A DNA stretch of 64,000 bases, taken from NCBI GenBank assembly GCA_015680685.1, contig MNCI01033529.1:1012636-1076635 (forward strand), in the 5' to 3' direction. The translations under genes were made by a program, and so were the position numbers. This stretch comes from Gnetum montanum. Lineage: Eukaryota; Streptophyta; Gnetopsida; Gnetales; Gnetaceae. The stretch's first letter is position 1; every line of letters starts with the position of its first letter. Shown piece by piece: positions 46,519-57,364 of the stretch. Below the pieces are notes generated by a model. That model worked only from the letters and a program-made list of their open reading frames with translations. It ran no database searches and was not told where the DNA came from.

Positions 46519-48597
46519 ACTGAGGAAACCCATGCCAACAATGAAGGCATAGATACATTGGAATATGAGCGTTGCCAACTTTCAACCCTCAATTTAAGAT
46601 CATTAATTGGGAGAAGTTGAACACTTTTAAGAAATTCAAACAGGCGCTCATTATTTCAGATCTCTCCCATTCCACTCAGTCATGGGGGAGATGGCCACCT
46701 ATGCTAATCATATGGGGCCCTCAGTTCTTTTTCGATTTTTTTACACGTTTTTGTTTTGCAACGTTTTTGTCTTACACATTTTTGTTTTACAAATTTCTTT
46801 AACTTTTCTAGTTTTTGTTTTACAACATCGTTATAATTTTTCCATTTTTTGTGTATGTGTGTGTGATCCACCCTGTAAGTTTGTCACCCAATAAGTGTTC
46901 GAAATGATGGTATGAACTATTGTCATATTGATTGCTAATGCTTGGTCTTTACCTTTAAGTCACAATATTGATACTAAGGTATGTTCTTTTGATATGGTAG
47001 GCAATGAGACCACTTCATCCATCCATCCACCAATTTCTATGGTCTCTCTTGGCTTGGAAATGTACAGTCCCCTTCTAATAAGAACTTTAATGAATCAGTG
47101 ACTGGGTATTTCTCAAACTAAGGAAGGAATCAAGGGTTGCAAAGGGTGTGACTTCAAGGGAACTTGATGCTTTTGTGTTGGCCGTTCTTTTGGGTGCTTG
47201 GATGTTTTCTTCTTGAGTTTTCTTACCGTTCGGATGTTACCCAACTATCGGAAGCTGAGACAATAAAAATAAGAAGTCTTTGTATGGTGTGGTTATCATG
47301 CATAAAAACACAAAACAAAAAAAAGAACTAAGTGAGAATTCAAAGCATACCCCTTAGATGAATAAACTTGGGCTACAAGCACTGGTTATGGAACCAAAAG
47401 TGTTCCCTCTAACTAAGGCCCTTCTCGCTTCCCATTCTTTCATTTGTTTCATCGGAATGGTGGTGACTCTTGGGGAAGACATTCTTGTTATCCAAGTGGA
47501 TAGTTACCCGAATTCATTGCTGCGAAGTCACTGGATGTGGTTGGTTTGAGGCCAGAGTTGGAATGAGATTTTCCAAGTCACATTAATCATGAAGCACACA
47601 AGGGGCTATACACCACCTTGTTCTTGGGATTCCATTTCATTTTCTTCTCTCCATCCTTCTTTCCATTATCCACCTCATTACCGGTTGTATTGTTAGTGTA
47701 TATATTTTGGTTGATGCATTATTTTCTTTTTGGTAAATTCTTGCAGTTAAGACTTTAACTGTTCCAAATAACATTCCCGGAGCCTATGGACTCTTTGAAT
47801 GTGGGTTTGTCAGGGCATTAAGGGCATGAGCCTGCTTTGGGGAGGACCCACTGACATTCCTATTTGGAGCATTAGTTAAATTCTTTCCCTTAACATTTTG
47901 CAATTAATTTTATTTTGTTCATTACCATCTTGACATCCATTTCACTGATGTTTTCAATTGTCTCTTTTTATCTCTCTTTCTTACTCCTTTTCTTTCTCCA
48001 GTCTAATGCTATTGGAGGTTCGTGATTAGTCATGGGGGTACGGGGCTTGATTTTTTCGATTTTCTCCTAGCCCCAAAATTTTTAATTTTCTTCCTAACCC
48101 CTACACCTTTGGTAGTCCTCATTAATATATTCCTAGATCTATATTAGCCATACCACAACCTAGCCAATGAACCTACACCGAAGCAAGGTATTAATTACAT
48201 GATGATTCATTTACCCTTGCTAATTAAGATTATGTTGTGTGTGCAGATGGCAATTATAAAAACAACAGATTGGATCTGGAGCAAACACTTGGAATGGAGG
48301 AGCGCTAAAGCAGCTATAAAAGGAGCAAGATCGATGATGCACTTACCGACGGACAACGGAAGGTGCAATCTTGGCATTGGTAGCAGCAACACTTCTTTCT
48401 CTCTCTTTCTCTCTTAGCTGCCAAATGAGGCCTAATGTCATTGTAATAAGGTGTTCACCTTTGTTGTCATGAACACCATTTTTGTCAAGTCTTGTAATGA
48501 TGATCCGTTCACATGTCATCCCATTAGTTCCATTTCCCTCAATAATTCCATACCTTCTCGATATTATTGTAAGGAACTCAAGGATGAGTTTTCATTC
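46519..48597 (+). other. Element A region where pol would be expected: no pol recognised
   Basis: About 2 kb without RT, RNase H or integrase motifs in any frame. Frames are short (at most about 76 codons). Two additional copies of the polypurine-like AGTCATGGGGG occur at 46678 and 48028. Sequence just upstream of the 3' LTR (AACTCAAGGATGAGTTTTCA) is shared with element C. Confidence 0.6.
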
Positions 48598-48610
48598 AGT
48601 CATGGGGGTA
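48598..48610 (+). promoter_or_regulatory. Polypurine tract, element A
   Basis: AGTCATGGGGGTA directly abutting the 3' LTR. An identical sequence abuts the 3' LTR of element C (57053-57065, minus strand). Confidence 0.75.
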
Positions 48611-49515
48611 TGATGAGACGCGATATGCACAAGCCGCGATATCGCATATGCAATATCACGTACATGATATCGGGTCGTCTCCTGCGATGTCGTGTACGTG
48701 ATATCACTGTCCGTCTCCAAATCTATAAATAAGAGGTGGAACTTCCCTTATTTTTCATCCTAGGCTTAAAGTAGGGAAACTCTGGCAGTTTGATCACTCC
48801 AGAGATAGAATATTTTCCATGTGCCCACAGTAGGAGTCCCCAAGTGAATGGATCTTTATTTGAGCAGCTTTGTACCTGAACATAAGTTGTGTATGACAAT
48901 AAAAATGAGCTTTGTGGATAAACCTTGTAGTGCATGGAATAAGATTTATTATTTGTTATTTATTACATGTTATTTCCTACCTATTATTTATTACCTACAT
49001 TAGCTCAGCATGAGTATGGCTTGATTACGAGCATTGATGAATATGTACGGCTAATCAAGGAATCGACTGCTCATCGCGATTAGATTCTCTCACCCTTTCC
49101 TCCTAGTTAAGTGCCTAAGTACGACCACTTTAAGCATGTGCATTACGTGTGGTGATCCTAGTAATGATTAGCATTTGGTAGCCATAGTTGCATAGTTCAG
49201 GGTATGTATGGTAAGTGGGAATGGATGTTCACGCTAGTTAATTTAGAATTAGGACATTAGTTAGAGCTAGCTAGTTTCTCAACCCTTCACCTCGATAGCA
49301 TAGGAGAAAAACCAGAAAAGACCATAAAAATCATATACCTTGGACTTACTTAACCATACACCGTAACAAGCACAAGTAATTCTACGAAGACAACGAATGA
49401 TTAACCCCAAGTGTTCCATGGGGCGTGTAGGCATTTAGTCTGCGGAGCTCGATCGGATCGTGCGTGCTATGCTCATTTCGTATGGTTGAGTGTAGGGGTA
49501 CCTTGCCACTCATCA
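48611..49515 (+). repeat. Element A 3' LTR
   Basis: 905 bp, TGATGAGACG...CACTCATCA, 31 bp longer than the 5' LTR, chiefly through an extra GATATC-type repeat between 48645 and 48690. Confidence 0.95.
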
Positions 49516-49522
49516 GACATTC

Positions 49523-50560
49523 TTAGATCAAGAGGCTTCTTTCAAGATAAGGGAACCCATCAGGAAGTGGCTTTAGCATGCTAACATGAAAAACTTGATG
49601 GAATCTATCCATATTGATTGGTAGTTGAAGCTTATATGTCACAAGGTTAATTTTATCGACGATCCAAAAGGGACCATCACATTGCCTCATCAATTTGAAT
49701 GTAGTTCCTTGCTTTAGCTTAAATTGACGCAGGTCCAATTTTAAGGGAATCCAATCTTCCACCTTGAATTCATGATGCTAGCATTTTTGATCAATGTACT
49801 TTTTCATATGCTACACCACCCTCTCCAGACACTCTCTTGTAGTTTCAATATTTTCGCACCACACCTTCAAGAACTCATATGCTAAGGGATGCTAACCCTG
49901 TAGCAAGGGGGAGCCCATGTGTGGGGTAATGGGCTACCTTCCCATTACTAGTTCTATGGAAGAAAATCTAGTAGATGATGACTGCTAGATGTTGTAACTT
50001 AGTTAGGCAATTTCCAATAGAATAGGACAGTTCTTTTGATCACTACAAACATAATGTTAAAGGTACTCCTTAAGTACACGATTCATTGGTTCTGTTTGAT
50101 CTTTTTTTGCAAATGAAAACTTGTCAATAATTTAAGGGTGATACCCATCATGCCAAATAAGGTGCACATGAAGGCACTCGTAAATTGGGAATCACGATAT
50201 GATACAATGTTCATAGGTAACCCAAAATATTGGACCACCTTGTCAAAGTAATATGTTGCAGTGTCCTCAACTGAACATTGATATGGGTAAGGAATAAATA
50301 TGGTAAACTTGGAAAATTTTTCCACCACAACAATGATGCTACTCAAGCCTTGAACATTTGATAGGCCTACAATAAAATCCATGGTCACCATAGCCCATGG
50401 GAATGGAGTGATTTCCAAAGGGAGCAGAAGTCCACTAGGACACTATGTAGAATATTTGTCCTATTGACACACCAGACACTTTTAAACATATTAAATCACA
50501 TCTTGATACATCTTTGGCCAAAAGAAGGTTCTCTCAATTAGTGCCAAATTTCTTTGCTAT
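49523..50560 (-). pseudogene. Element D integrase
   Basis: Minus-strand remnant. Zinc-binding part: FFWPKMYQDVI and KCLVCQ near 50540-50470. Core: MDFIVGLSNVQGLSSIIVVV (first Asp) and MNIVSYRDSQFTS (second Asp) at 50418-50083; the third acidic residue is not recognisable. C-terminal part at 49762-49523: LRQFKLKQGTTFKLMRQCDG then MDRFHQVFHVSMLKPLPDG, the usual end-of-integrase pattern. The element A insertion point lies just after this. Confidence 0.88.
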
Positions 50561-50839
50561 CCAGGGTGCCTAACCCATTATGTGTCTTGGCACTTTCAAA
50601 TTATCTTCTTATGGAGGCCATCCCAATCTGGGACATAAATTCGATTGTACCAGAACCAATGCAATCCATCCCTCATTTTGAAATGTGGATCTCACCTAGT
50701 TTCTATCAACTTCATAAGATCAATGAATTGAGGGTCCCTTACAAAACCATCTTGGCTTTGAGCCAATAGAACTTCATCATACTAAACATGTGAAGTTTGT
50801 GGCCTAGTAAGGGAAAAGAGCTAGGAGGTAGGTTGAGGA

Positions 50840-51290
50840 TAGTGACTCAACACATCTACCATCACGTTCTCCTTATTGGGTTGGTAGGTCAACTACAAAT
50901 CAAACTCAAAAATAATATCCAACCATCATGCTTATTTGGGCCTTAGCTTCGTTTGATTTAGCAAATAACTAGTGGCTAGATTATTGATCTTTACATAGAC
51001 ATGACTTCCCAACAAGTAGTGTCTCCACAATCTCAAGCAATGAACAATGGAAAATGTTTCTTTCTAATGGATTGGCCATCTCTACTATACTTGGTTTAAT
51101 TTTTGAGACTCATAAGAGACATGATAACCTTCATGTAGCAACATGCCACTAATTACATTCTCACTAGCATTAGTATGGATCTCAAAAGATTTTGAGAAAT
51201 CTAGCAACACCAACATAGGATGGGAGGTTAAGGCCTCTTTGATTCTATCAAAGCCTTGCTGATAGTTTGAGTTCCATTACCATGGGACTT
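50840..51290 (-). pseudogene. Element D RNase H
   Basis: Minus-strand pieces in order: IKEALTSHPMLVLLDFSKSF, HTNASENVISGMLLHEGYHV (where most relatives have TDAS, so the first catalytic Asp is Asn here), ETFSIVHCLRLWRHYLLGSH, then FEFDL and YQPNKENVMVDVLSHYP, the typical end of the Ty3/gypsy RNase H. Several TAG stops. Confidence 0.85.
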
Positions 51291-52140
51291 CTTTCTTTTG
51301 CAAATTTGTGAGGGATGTAGTAACACCCAAGAAATTTTTGATAAATATGTGACAGAAGCTAGCTAACCCCAACAACTGTCAAACCTGATGAACATTAGTA
51401 GGAGCTAGCCATTAACGTACAACCTTTACCTTTTGGGGATTTGTCTTAACCTATCCATGCCCCACGAGGTGTCTTAGAAATTTTAGCTCCATACAGCAAA
51501 ATTCACATTTCTCTTTCTTAATGTACAATTGTTTTGCCCATAGCTTCTCAAGGACTAATTGTAGGTGGAGAGCATGTTCCTCCATGGTCTAGCTATACAC
51601 CAAGGTATTGTTGAGATAGTCATCCACAAATTTGTCAAGGAATGATCAAAATATCTTATGCATAAGGTTGAGAAGGTAGCTAGTATAATATAGAGCCCAA
51701 AGGATATCATAGTCCACTCGTATGATCCATATCTAGTTACACATGCAATTTTTTCCTCATCATCCTCTATAATGTAAACCTGATAGTACCCTTGGCGAAG
51801 GTCTAGCTAGGTGAAATAATAGGCCCTTGTCAACTAATTGAACAAGTCAAAAATGAGTGGTATTGGATACTTATTTTTGATGGTATGTTTATTCAACAAC
51901 TTGTAGTCACAATAGAGACGTAACATTCCATCCTCCTTGGTGACAAACAACACTGATGTCTCATAAGAAGATTTTGAGGGACGAATGTACCCTTTGGACA
52001 TCAAGCTCTTAAGCTATTTATTCATAATCATTGTGTCTAGACTAAAGAGTGTAGAACCAAGGGGAAATGTAATGCGTGTGACATCAAGAGGATTTGTAAT
52101 TTTCTTTGGCCACTTTTGTATGTTCTATCATGTTGCTAAG
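51291..52140 (-). pseudogene. Element D reverse transcriptase
   Basis: Minus-strand RT fingers-palm: [60 protein letters not shown]. The catalytic box reads YLNN (51618-51607) where active enzymes have YLDD, followed by TLVYS, KKEKCEFC and FLRHLVGH. Both Asp-to-Asn changes are G-to-A on the coding strand. Stops are present. Order and motifs place it in Ty3/gypsy. Confidence 0.9.
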
Positions 52141-52612
52141 GTTTTACTTATATCCTTGTAGATCTAATGAAAAATGGAATTAAGTGTACCATAGAAAGGT
52201 ACTAAATAAATTATACAAGTCCCATGAGAAAGAAATATAACCTTGCCTCAAGGTTGGTGGCTTCTTAGAACTTCCATTAAAAAAAAATCTCCTCCCATGG
52301 ACAAAATGCAAGTGATGTTACTTCTTGTAACTATGATAGAATTGCTGCTAGTTAATAGATTTGTGATGGTAAAAACCACTGTTGATGGTTGTATATATTA
52401 ATACTATTGATGAATCATGTTTGTAACATCACATATTGAAAATGGTTCAACACATGTGCTATGCATGGGTCAATGTTTGTTTAAGATCCACAAGCCTTAG
52501 AAGGATCTCCAGTTTGCATAGCTAGAAAAAATTTTCTCTTGGGATACTTAGCCAAATGTTTCATCACCATTAGCAACACAATCTATGGGCTAGATCCCTC
52601 ATCTTTCTCAAT

Positions 52613-52990
52613 TTATGCTCCATGAGTCTGAATTATGCAAGTTGAGCTTTCATAAAAAATAAAGATCAGATCTAGATGTGGAGTAGTGAAGACTTTGGCT
52701 TCATGTAAGAATTCTTGTCCCAATATAACATTGAAGGAGTCCATATCTAGAATTGAGAAATCAAGGGCTCCTTTCCATGAGTCCACTCGAACTAAAACAC
52801 TACAGCACACTGCGATGCACCAAAGAGGTCTAAACTTTGCAAGTTTGCAGGAAGCTTGGACTGGTTCCATTTCTAGTTGCAAGTCCCTTACCAAGGATGG
52901 AACTATATAATTGTGGCTAGCACCATTATCAATGAGGGCACTTATCTATCTCAAGCTCATAGTGATTGGGGCTAATTGAACCTGATGTAA
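52613..52990 (-). pseudogene. Element D protease
   Basis: ALIDNGASHNYIVPSLVRDL contains the retropepsin catalytic Asp (ALIDSGATHNF in most relatives), then DMDSFNVILGQEFLHEAKV, the matching C-terminal flap/ILG block. In frame from about 52980 to the stop at 52613. Confidence 0.82.
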
Positions 52991-53179
52991 ATTATCAAGA
53001 TTAGAATTTTGGGAGATTCCAAAACTCTTGGCCTCTACAAAACCACATTAGACAACTCCATCATAATAGCTAGTCTCTATTATTCCATAGAAGTACTTCC
53101 AGCTATGATCTATAGGCATGGGTCTGGGTGATACTCAAGAGCCATCAATTTCCTCCCTGGAGCCTACCCCTACATGCTT

Positions 53180-54469
53180 TCATTCTTCTTGAGCTTAAAG
53201 GACAATTTCTTACTAGGTGATTCCCATGGCACAAGAAGCATTGAATTGGCCTCATAAAAGGACCTCTAGAGAATTGTTTCTTCTTGACCCCAAGTTGCCA
53301 CTTGCTCCCTATATCTTTACATTTTTATTAAAAGCCTTGGTTTCCTAGAGGTCCACCCATTAGATGACTACCTTGCTAAATTGATTTGAATGTGTTCCCA
53401 CCTTTGATGAAACATGTATCTATTTTTTGAGAGTGGGAGGGCATGACATGCTTTCCCTTATGATGCTTACCCTTGTTTGGCTTCATTTCTTTGAAGTTAA
53501 GAAAGGTACCAATAGTAGCGATAGCCTCAGTGAGTGTGTCAATGCCTCTTCAATGCAGTTCCATTTGCATTGAGGGCTGCAACCCATTTACAAATTTGAA
53601 GAAGTGATTTCGATCTCCCATATCTAGAATCAACAACATAAGCTCTTAGAAAGTATTTATGTAATCTTCAAGCTTTCATGATTGTTTCAAGGACTCAAGC
53701 TTTGTTCTAGCTATCCACTCAGAGTTCCTTGGATGGAACTATTTAATCATCGCTACCTTAAATATGTGTCAAGTGTCTACAATTTCTATAGCAGTACCCT
53801 TAGGCATGAAGAAGGCTGAGCCACCATAGCTTAGCACTTCCTATGAGGTACTAAGATGCTATGGAGACCTTTTGGGTTGACACCCTTGGTATTCATGTAC
53901 ATCCTCACATCATGGAGAAAGACATCTATTTTGGCATAGCTCCTCTCACCATCATAGGAACCTAGCTCTCTTGCTTTGATATAAGCCACCGCTATTGGCT
54001 CTTCTACTAAGCGGTTTGCCAAGAAGGATTTAATGATAGAATTTTCAATTTTCAAATAAGATAGCTTCTAATTCACCCCCTGGTCATCCTCCATAACCTT
54101 TACCTGACCAATTAGGTCCTCAACTAGAGATGCTTTTGTTTGTGCCTCTTGAAAATATCTAAATAGGTCCTTATAGAGGTTCAACATATGATCCAAATGA
54201 CCTTCTAGGATCAAAACCTTAGCCTTTGCCACTTTCACCTAGTCCTAAGAGTAAAGATCCATCTTGTCTTGTGGTAATTCTACTTCTTTAAGAATGTAAT
54301 GGATTGCATTTGCGTTCTCTAGTCCAGGGTAGGCTAAGGCCTTGTCAATAGCTTTAACATGATCCCATAGGGTCTGAAACCTAGTCTCATCTTGACCAAG
54401 TTCTATCTCAACATCAACCTTTGGGTTTGCTTGATCCTCCCCCATATCACTAGGTCCACTAGGCTCCAT
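53180..54469 (-). pseudogene. Element D gag
   Basis: Begins MEPSGPSDMGEDQANPKVDV at 54469, 138 bases downstream of the primer site. Continues through a decayed capsid (54055-53831: IKSFLANRLVEEPIAVAYIK) and ends with a zinc knuckle CFLCHGNHLVRNC (CX2CX3HX4C) near 53245-53205. Several in-frame stops. Confidence 0.75.
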
Positions 54470-54606
54470 ATTACCAAATGAGAGAACTTTAGCATAGGGC
54501 CTCTCACAAAGGAAGACTGGCTAGTAGAAGTTGAAAATGGAAACCTCACAAACCACAAACCCTCTCAAGACTTTATCAAGTGAGTTTTCACAAGAAAAAA
54601 AATGTG

Positions 54607-54620
54607 ACACTTTGATACCA
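54607..54620 (-). promoter_or_regulatory. Primer-binding site of element D, tRNA-Met type
   Basis: Minus strand TGGTATCAAAGTGT, two bases from the LTR end. Matches the initiator-Met primer sequence TGGTATCAGAGC at 10 of its 12 bases. Confidence 0.8.
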
Positions 54621-54622
54621 TC

Positions 54623-55135
54623 TGTAACAACGTTGTCCCTAAGCACGTTGTGTAGCACCCTAAGAGTTTCCCAAAGCAGCTTCAAAATTGAGACAAAACT
54701 TAAGAGGAATACACCTCAACAATCAATAGTCCTAAAACACATGCCAACAAAAAACATGTTAGTGTTAGCATGCATTCTAAGTAGTGTTTCAAATATAATA
54801 AACATGTTATCCTAGTAAGCTAGATAGCACTCCCTTGCTCCACTCACATGGACACCACAGGGACTACTAGTTGAACCCTCTAGATTCATCATTACGTGTT
54901 GGTAGTTCATGTTGAACTCTTACGAGTGCACACAACATCCCATAACATGTCCCATGACATACCCAGTCCTATTGAGTGGGGTAATGAGGAAGGTCGTGAC
55001 CCCCTCTTACTAATGCATGGAACTGCCATGCCAGTATGGTTTTGAAGACACAACAGGAGGACTCCTTGTGCCCCCATGACCATTGAATCATCGGGAAGGT
55101 AGCAAGCCACCACCAACCCTAGTTCCTCTCTCACA
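54623..55135 (-). repeat. Element D 5' LTR
   Basis: 513 bp; compared with the 3' LTR it lacks about 40 bp around 54960 (the segment at 41287-41330). Ends TGTAACAACG and TCTCTCACA on the plus strand, followed by target duplication CAAAG. Confidence 0.9.
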
Positions 55136-55164
55136 CAAAGTCTACATGTACATTCTTCTCCAAG

Positions 55165-55315
55165 AATATTTATCCATTTCCAATTGCTATTCTTAGCCCA
55201 CAAAAACATAATTTTTATCCACTTTTGCTTGCTATTCTTACCCCATAAAACCACAATTTTTATCTATTTCTGGTTGCTATTCTTAGCTCACAAAAACATA
55301 ATTTATCACAAATCA
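55165..55315. repeat. ~46-bp tandem repeat x3
   Basis: Units containing TTGCTATTCTTAGCCCACAA and AAACATAATTTTTATCC, three imperfect copies immediately right of element D. Confidence 0.75.
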
Positions 55316-55389
55316 TATCCTTAAAGAAATTTGAGCTAAGAGTTGAATTGCTTCACCAATTACCTTAACATGTGTGAAGTAAATTTCTT

Positions 55390-55960
55390 TTTGCCATATG
55401 AATTTAATCAAAGCCAAGTAAAGATTTTAGCTTTAATAATTTTACAAATGCAATTAGAATTGCCTCGAACCTCACCAAAAGTTGTGTTCCATTTGCTAAG
55501 CTAGTTCAAACCTTAATGAAACCAACCTTTCTCTATGGTGTCTTCTAGACATACCTTTTGAAAAACTAATGGTATTAAGTGTTTTGAGTATGTGGAAATA
55601 GATAATAAATTTTCAAGAGTCTCAACTTCCAAAGGTAATAAATCAACATCTAAGAGCATCATGTGGTAATGTGTCTAAGGTTTCACTTTTAACTCTAACA
55701 AAAATAAAGTTTGCACTCTTTCAATGCTATTGCAACATTTTTCAAAAAAAAGACCTATATCCTAAACTTGACAACCATACAATATAGTAGCATAAAAAAA
55801 TTGAGAAATTTTCTTCTTAACACTCTATGCATAGATGTTTAAAGATTTTTACTTATTTTTAAAAATATAAAAAGCTTTCACACTAGCAACATGATAGTTT
55901 TTGAGCTGTAAAGGAGGAATAGTATACATAAGTAGATTATAAAATCCTAGAAGCAAAAAT
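55390..55960 (-). pseudogene. LINE (non-LTR) reverse transcriptase C-terminal remnant
   Basis: Minus-strand frames read YHVASVKAFYIFKNK, then FYATILYGCQV, IERVQTLFLLELKVKP, HYHMMLLDVDLLPLEVETLE and KHLIPLVFQ. This follows the pattern seen after the RT domain in plant LINE ORF2 proteins (LYGVEVWG ... IEK-QK-FL ... PYE-LL-E-G--P-E). Stops are present and the catalytic RT part is not in view. Moderately sure of family. Confidence 0.55.
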
Positions 55961-56160
55961 ATATTCTTCTACTAAAGACAATGATTTTCCAATCTACTTA
56001 CTAATTTTTTGACACTTTATGAAAGGAATTTATCCCAAAAATAGCTAGTAGAAGCTAAGGAAATAAAAGAATCATCCAAAAGAGTAATAAATTTAGAAGG
56101 TTGAGTTTAGCTACAAGGAAAATTAGGAAACTCATAAGGAACATATAAAAACTTAGGTTT

Positions 56161-57052
56161 TGATGAGTGGCGAGGTACCCCTACACTCAACCATACAAAA
56201 CGAGCGTCGCACGTGCGATTCGGTTGAACTCCGCAGATGGACTAGTTGTGGCACTTAGACAGTTAGCCTTAGGTTGTAGTTCGCTGTCTTCCCACCTGGA
56301 CTAGTATTGCATTTATCACATATGGTTTAGTCCAGATGAGGTGTATGATGTATTCCTAATCTATGCTACTCATAAAGGCACTAGAAAAGAATATTAACTA
56401 AGCTAAGCTAGGAGGAAAAGGGTAAGAAAATCTAATCTAGCCTAAGTGTGACGAGCAACCAATTCCTTGATCAACCGTACACATCTTGGACCTTGTGGAT
56501 GACTACCGCTAGGACTACCAAGCGTAGCTCCTAAGTACGCCACTGGGATTACCAAGCACAGATTCCAAATACACCACTGGGTTACCAAGCGTAGATCCTA
56601 GATACACCATTGGGCTACCAAGTAGTCACACTTAAATGCTCGTAATCAAGTCGTACTCGTTTCGCTTCTAGGAGTTTAAGGATGAGAGAGAGAAAATAGT
56701 AAATAACATTAAATAAATAAAAAATAAATAAATAAGAAAGTGAATGCTACAATGATGAAGTAATCTTGATCTTTACTGCCAGTCATGTGCATGTCCAAGT
56801 ATGACACACTCGAATAAAGACACTGTACAATTACATTTACCACACTGCGGGCAGACACGAGAAAAAATCTAACTTTGGAGGGATCAAACTGCCAGAGCTT
56901 CGCTACTCTAAAATTGGGATTCTCAAACAAGGGAGTGCCACATCTTATTTATAGATATGGCATCAAACTGCAATATTGCGTACGCGATATCACGGAGGAT
57001 GCGATATCGCGGCGGATGCGATATCACGGCCTATGCGAATCGCATCTCATCA
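56161..57052 (-). repeat. Element C 3' LTR
   Basis: 892 bp, plus-strand ends TGATGAGTGG and GCATCTCATCA. TATA (minus strand) at 56946-56953, with four GATATC-type palindromes at 56970-57030. Confidence 0.92.
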
Positions 57053-57065
57053 TACCCCCATGACT
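57053..57065 (-). promoter_or_regulatory. Polypurine tract, element C
   Basis: Minus strand AGTCATGGGGGTA abutting the LTR, identical to that of element A. Confidence 0.75.
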
Positions 57066-57364
57066 AAATAAAAACTCATCCTCGAGTTACAAGGAGAACA
57101 AGCTTCAGTGATTACATAGTGGATAGGTATGGGATTATTAACTAGAAAAAGAAATGGACTAATGCTGCAGTGTGGGAAGACACAACACAGAGAAAAAATA
57201 CTACAACTACAAAAATGTGGAACTCATGTAGTTCTTGGTGGTGGTGGCTCCTCCATGGGTGCTTTCCCCTTGTCACGTGCTCCAAGCTTGGAAGATTAAA
57301 GATGCTCAAGAATGGCCTGGAGCTTCTCCTCTTTAGTCCGAGGGTCTTGTGTCGTCCATGCTAA

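Larger units (their letters stand above)
42353..49515 (+). mobile_element. Element A: family A LTR retrotransposon, non-autonomous, nested in D
   Basis: 5' LTR 42353-43226, tRNA-Asp primer site, gag, protease, an unrecognised ~2 kb, polypurine tract and 3' LTR 48611-49515. Flanked by a perfect GACAT duplication (42348-42352, 49516-49520). Total 7163 bp. No RT, RNase H or integrase was found in any frame, so it would need these in trans. LTRs are still very alike, apart from a 31-bp length difference in the palindrome region, so it is younger than D. Confidence 0.93.
40948..55135 (-). mobile_element. Element D: decayed autonomous Ty3/gypsy retrotransposon, split by element A
   Basis: Two LTRs (40948-41509 and 54623-55135) with matching ends TGTAAC...CTCTCACA (plus strand), flanked by a perfect 5-bp duplication CAAAG (40943-40947 and 55136-55140). 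On the minus strand: Met-type primer site, gag, protease, RT, RNase H, integrase. Integrase after RNase H defines Ty3/gypsy order. Element A (42353-49515) sits inside it. Without A and its duplicated GACAT, D is about 7.0 kb. Many stops occur in all domains. Confidence 0.93.
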
